From Paenibacillus polymyxa (GTDB lineage Bacteria > Bacillota > Bacilli > Paenibacillales > Paenibacillaceae), in contig NZ_JAGGNR010000012.1 of assembly GCF_018614975.1 (NCBI RefSeq), forward strand, positions 1-64,000: a stretch of 64,000 nt of DNA, read 5' to 3'. Below, one piece after another: positions 63,287 through 64,000 of this stretch (the first letter of the stretch is position 1; each line of letters opens with the position of its first letter). The notes under the pieces are model-generated. The model did no database searches and was not told the origin of the DNA. It saw only the letters and a list, made by a program, of their open reading frames with translations. Both the position numbers and the translations under genes were made by a program.

Positions 63287-64000
63287 ATGATTAGAGGGTT
63301 AACGAATGCGGGGCTGGGCAACATCGACTCTGATGAACAATATATCACAGAGGCGGCCAGGCACGGATTCGGATCTGTAGATTTGAATCCGCTCTCATTG
63401 ATTGAAACGTATGGCAAAGAACGGGCGCAACATCTGCTGGAAAGCAATCAGGTGATCATCGGTTCATCGGGTCTGACAGTGGAGTGGCGGACAACAGATG
63501 AACAATTCCGTGAGGGATTGCAATCGTTGGTCGCTATGGCAGAAGCTTCTGCTTCGCTGGACTGTTACAGCTGCTGCACGTATATTTTACCCTCAACGGA
63601 TCAACCGGCAGCACAATTTATGGCGGCGGCTACGAAACGCTTGAGACTCTGCGCAGATATCTTGGACGCTTACGGGATTAAGTTGGGTCTAGAGTTTGTT
63701 GGCTGTCATCATTTGCGGACGCAATGGAAGAATCCATTTATCTGGGGTGTGGAGGATACTCTGGAATGGATCGAGACCATCCATGCGCCCAATGTAGGCC
63801 TGCTCGTAGATTCCTATCACTGGCATACGAATGGTCTACCGATGGAAGATCTGTTGAAGCTGAAGAAAGAACAGGTTGTTCATGTTCATATTAATGATGC
63901 CTACGATCTGCCCGTTGAAGAATTGCTGGATTATGCGCGTTTGTACCCCGGCGAAGGGGTCATTGATCTGGGTGGGTTTCTGAAAAATCTGCAGGCAATT
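63287..64000 (+). CDS. Sugar phosphate isomerase/epimerase-like protein (partial)
   Basis: The first 238 codons of a gene that continues beyond the window. It begins MIRGLTNAGLGNIDSDEQYI after AGGAGGAG and shows the order expected of a xylose-isomerase-like TIM barrel: KLGLEFVG with a metal-binding Glu, GLLVDSYHWH with an Asp and His pair, VVHVHINDA, and YPGEGVIDLG with the late Glu. Members isomerise or epimerise sugars or inositol derivatives, and the exact substrate is unclear. It is separated from the cluster by a terminator and appears unrelated to it. Confidence 0.85.
   Translation, partial: MIRGLTNAGLGNIDSDEQYITEAARHGFGSVDLNPLSLIETYGKERAQHLLESNQVIIGSSGLTVEWRTTDEQFREGLQSLVAMAEASASLDCYSCCTYILPSTDQPAAQFMAAATKRLRLCADILDAYGIKLGLEFVGCHHLRTQWKNPFIWGVEDTLEWIETIHAPNVGLLVDSYHWHTNGLPMEDLLKLKKEQVVHVHINDAYDLPVEELLDYARLYPGEGVIDLGGFLKNLQAI

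Noticed and set aside
1..64000. Mobile elements, CRISPR arrays, tRNA or rRNA genes
   Set aside because: No transposase-like protein, regularly spaced repeats or RNA gene signatures were seen on either strand.

Overview
The window looks like a Paenibacillus-type Bacillota chromosome. Ribosome-binding sites are strong and purine-rich, GTG and TTG starts are common, GC is moderate by eye, and the sugar importer is of the LplB/YtcP kind that lacks its own ATPase. All species-level statements are inference; no rRNA, tRNA, CRISPR array or insertion sequence was seen.

Left part (1-13.1 kb): ordinary chromosomal genes. These are a GNAT acetyltransferase, a DinB-like protein, a decayed phosphotransferase gene, a small coiled-coil protein, an intracellular GH10 xylanase behind a promoter with a textbook CcpA (cre) site, a tiny membrane protein, purine nucleoside phosphorylase, and a fructan/sucrose-type locus. 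The locus has a LacI regulator divergent from two permeases, a binding lipoprotein, a GH32 fructosidase and a ROK fructokinase. A second GNAT protein follows.

Main part (13.4-63.1 kb): a large biosynthetic cluster, all on the plus strand. It opens with a free acyl carrier protein, an acyl-CoA dehydrogenase, a small phosphotransferase, an AraC regulator and a type II thioesterase. An acyl-activating protein (ligase-ACP) then loads the assembly line. The megasynthases read in order KS-KR-ACP; KS-KR-ACP-Cy-A(Cys)-PCP-Cy-A(Cys, with an inserted oxidase)-PCP; KS-KR-ACP twice; KS-KR-ACP twice plus a C domain; and finally (half C)-A(Gly)-PCP with a C-terminal domain resembling the butirosin acyltransferase BtrH. 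No PKS module contains an AT, and one free AT is encoded at 55.1 kb, so this is a trans-AT system. No DH, ER or methyltransferase domain and no thioesterase domain was seen in the line. Interleaved genes encode a hydroxyacyl-CoA dehydrogenase, a free ACP and an FkbH-like enzyme, which with the dehydrogenase at 13.8 kb form a probable hydroxymalonyl-ACP pathway. A DrrAB-like ABC exporter pair is also present. The last gene encodes an orphan protein that may be related to the BtrH-like domain.

Read colinearly, the predicted product is an acylated, heavily hydroxylated polyketide carrying two adjacent thiazoline/thiazole rings, four further hydroxylated ketide units and a glycine, released by an unusual terminal domain, perhaps onto an amine. 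I do not recognise a known compound with this architecture.

Right end (63.1-64.0 kb): a terminator, then the start of a sugar phosphate isomerase/epimerase-like gene that runs off the window.
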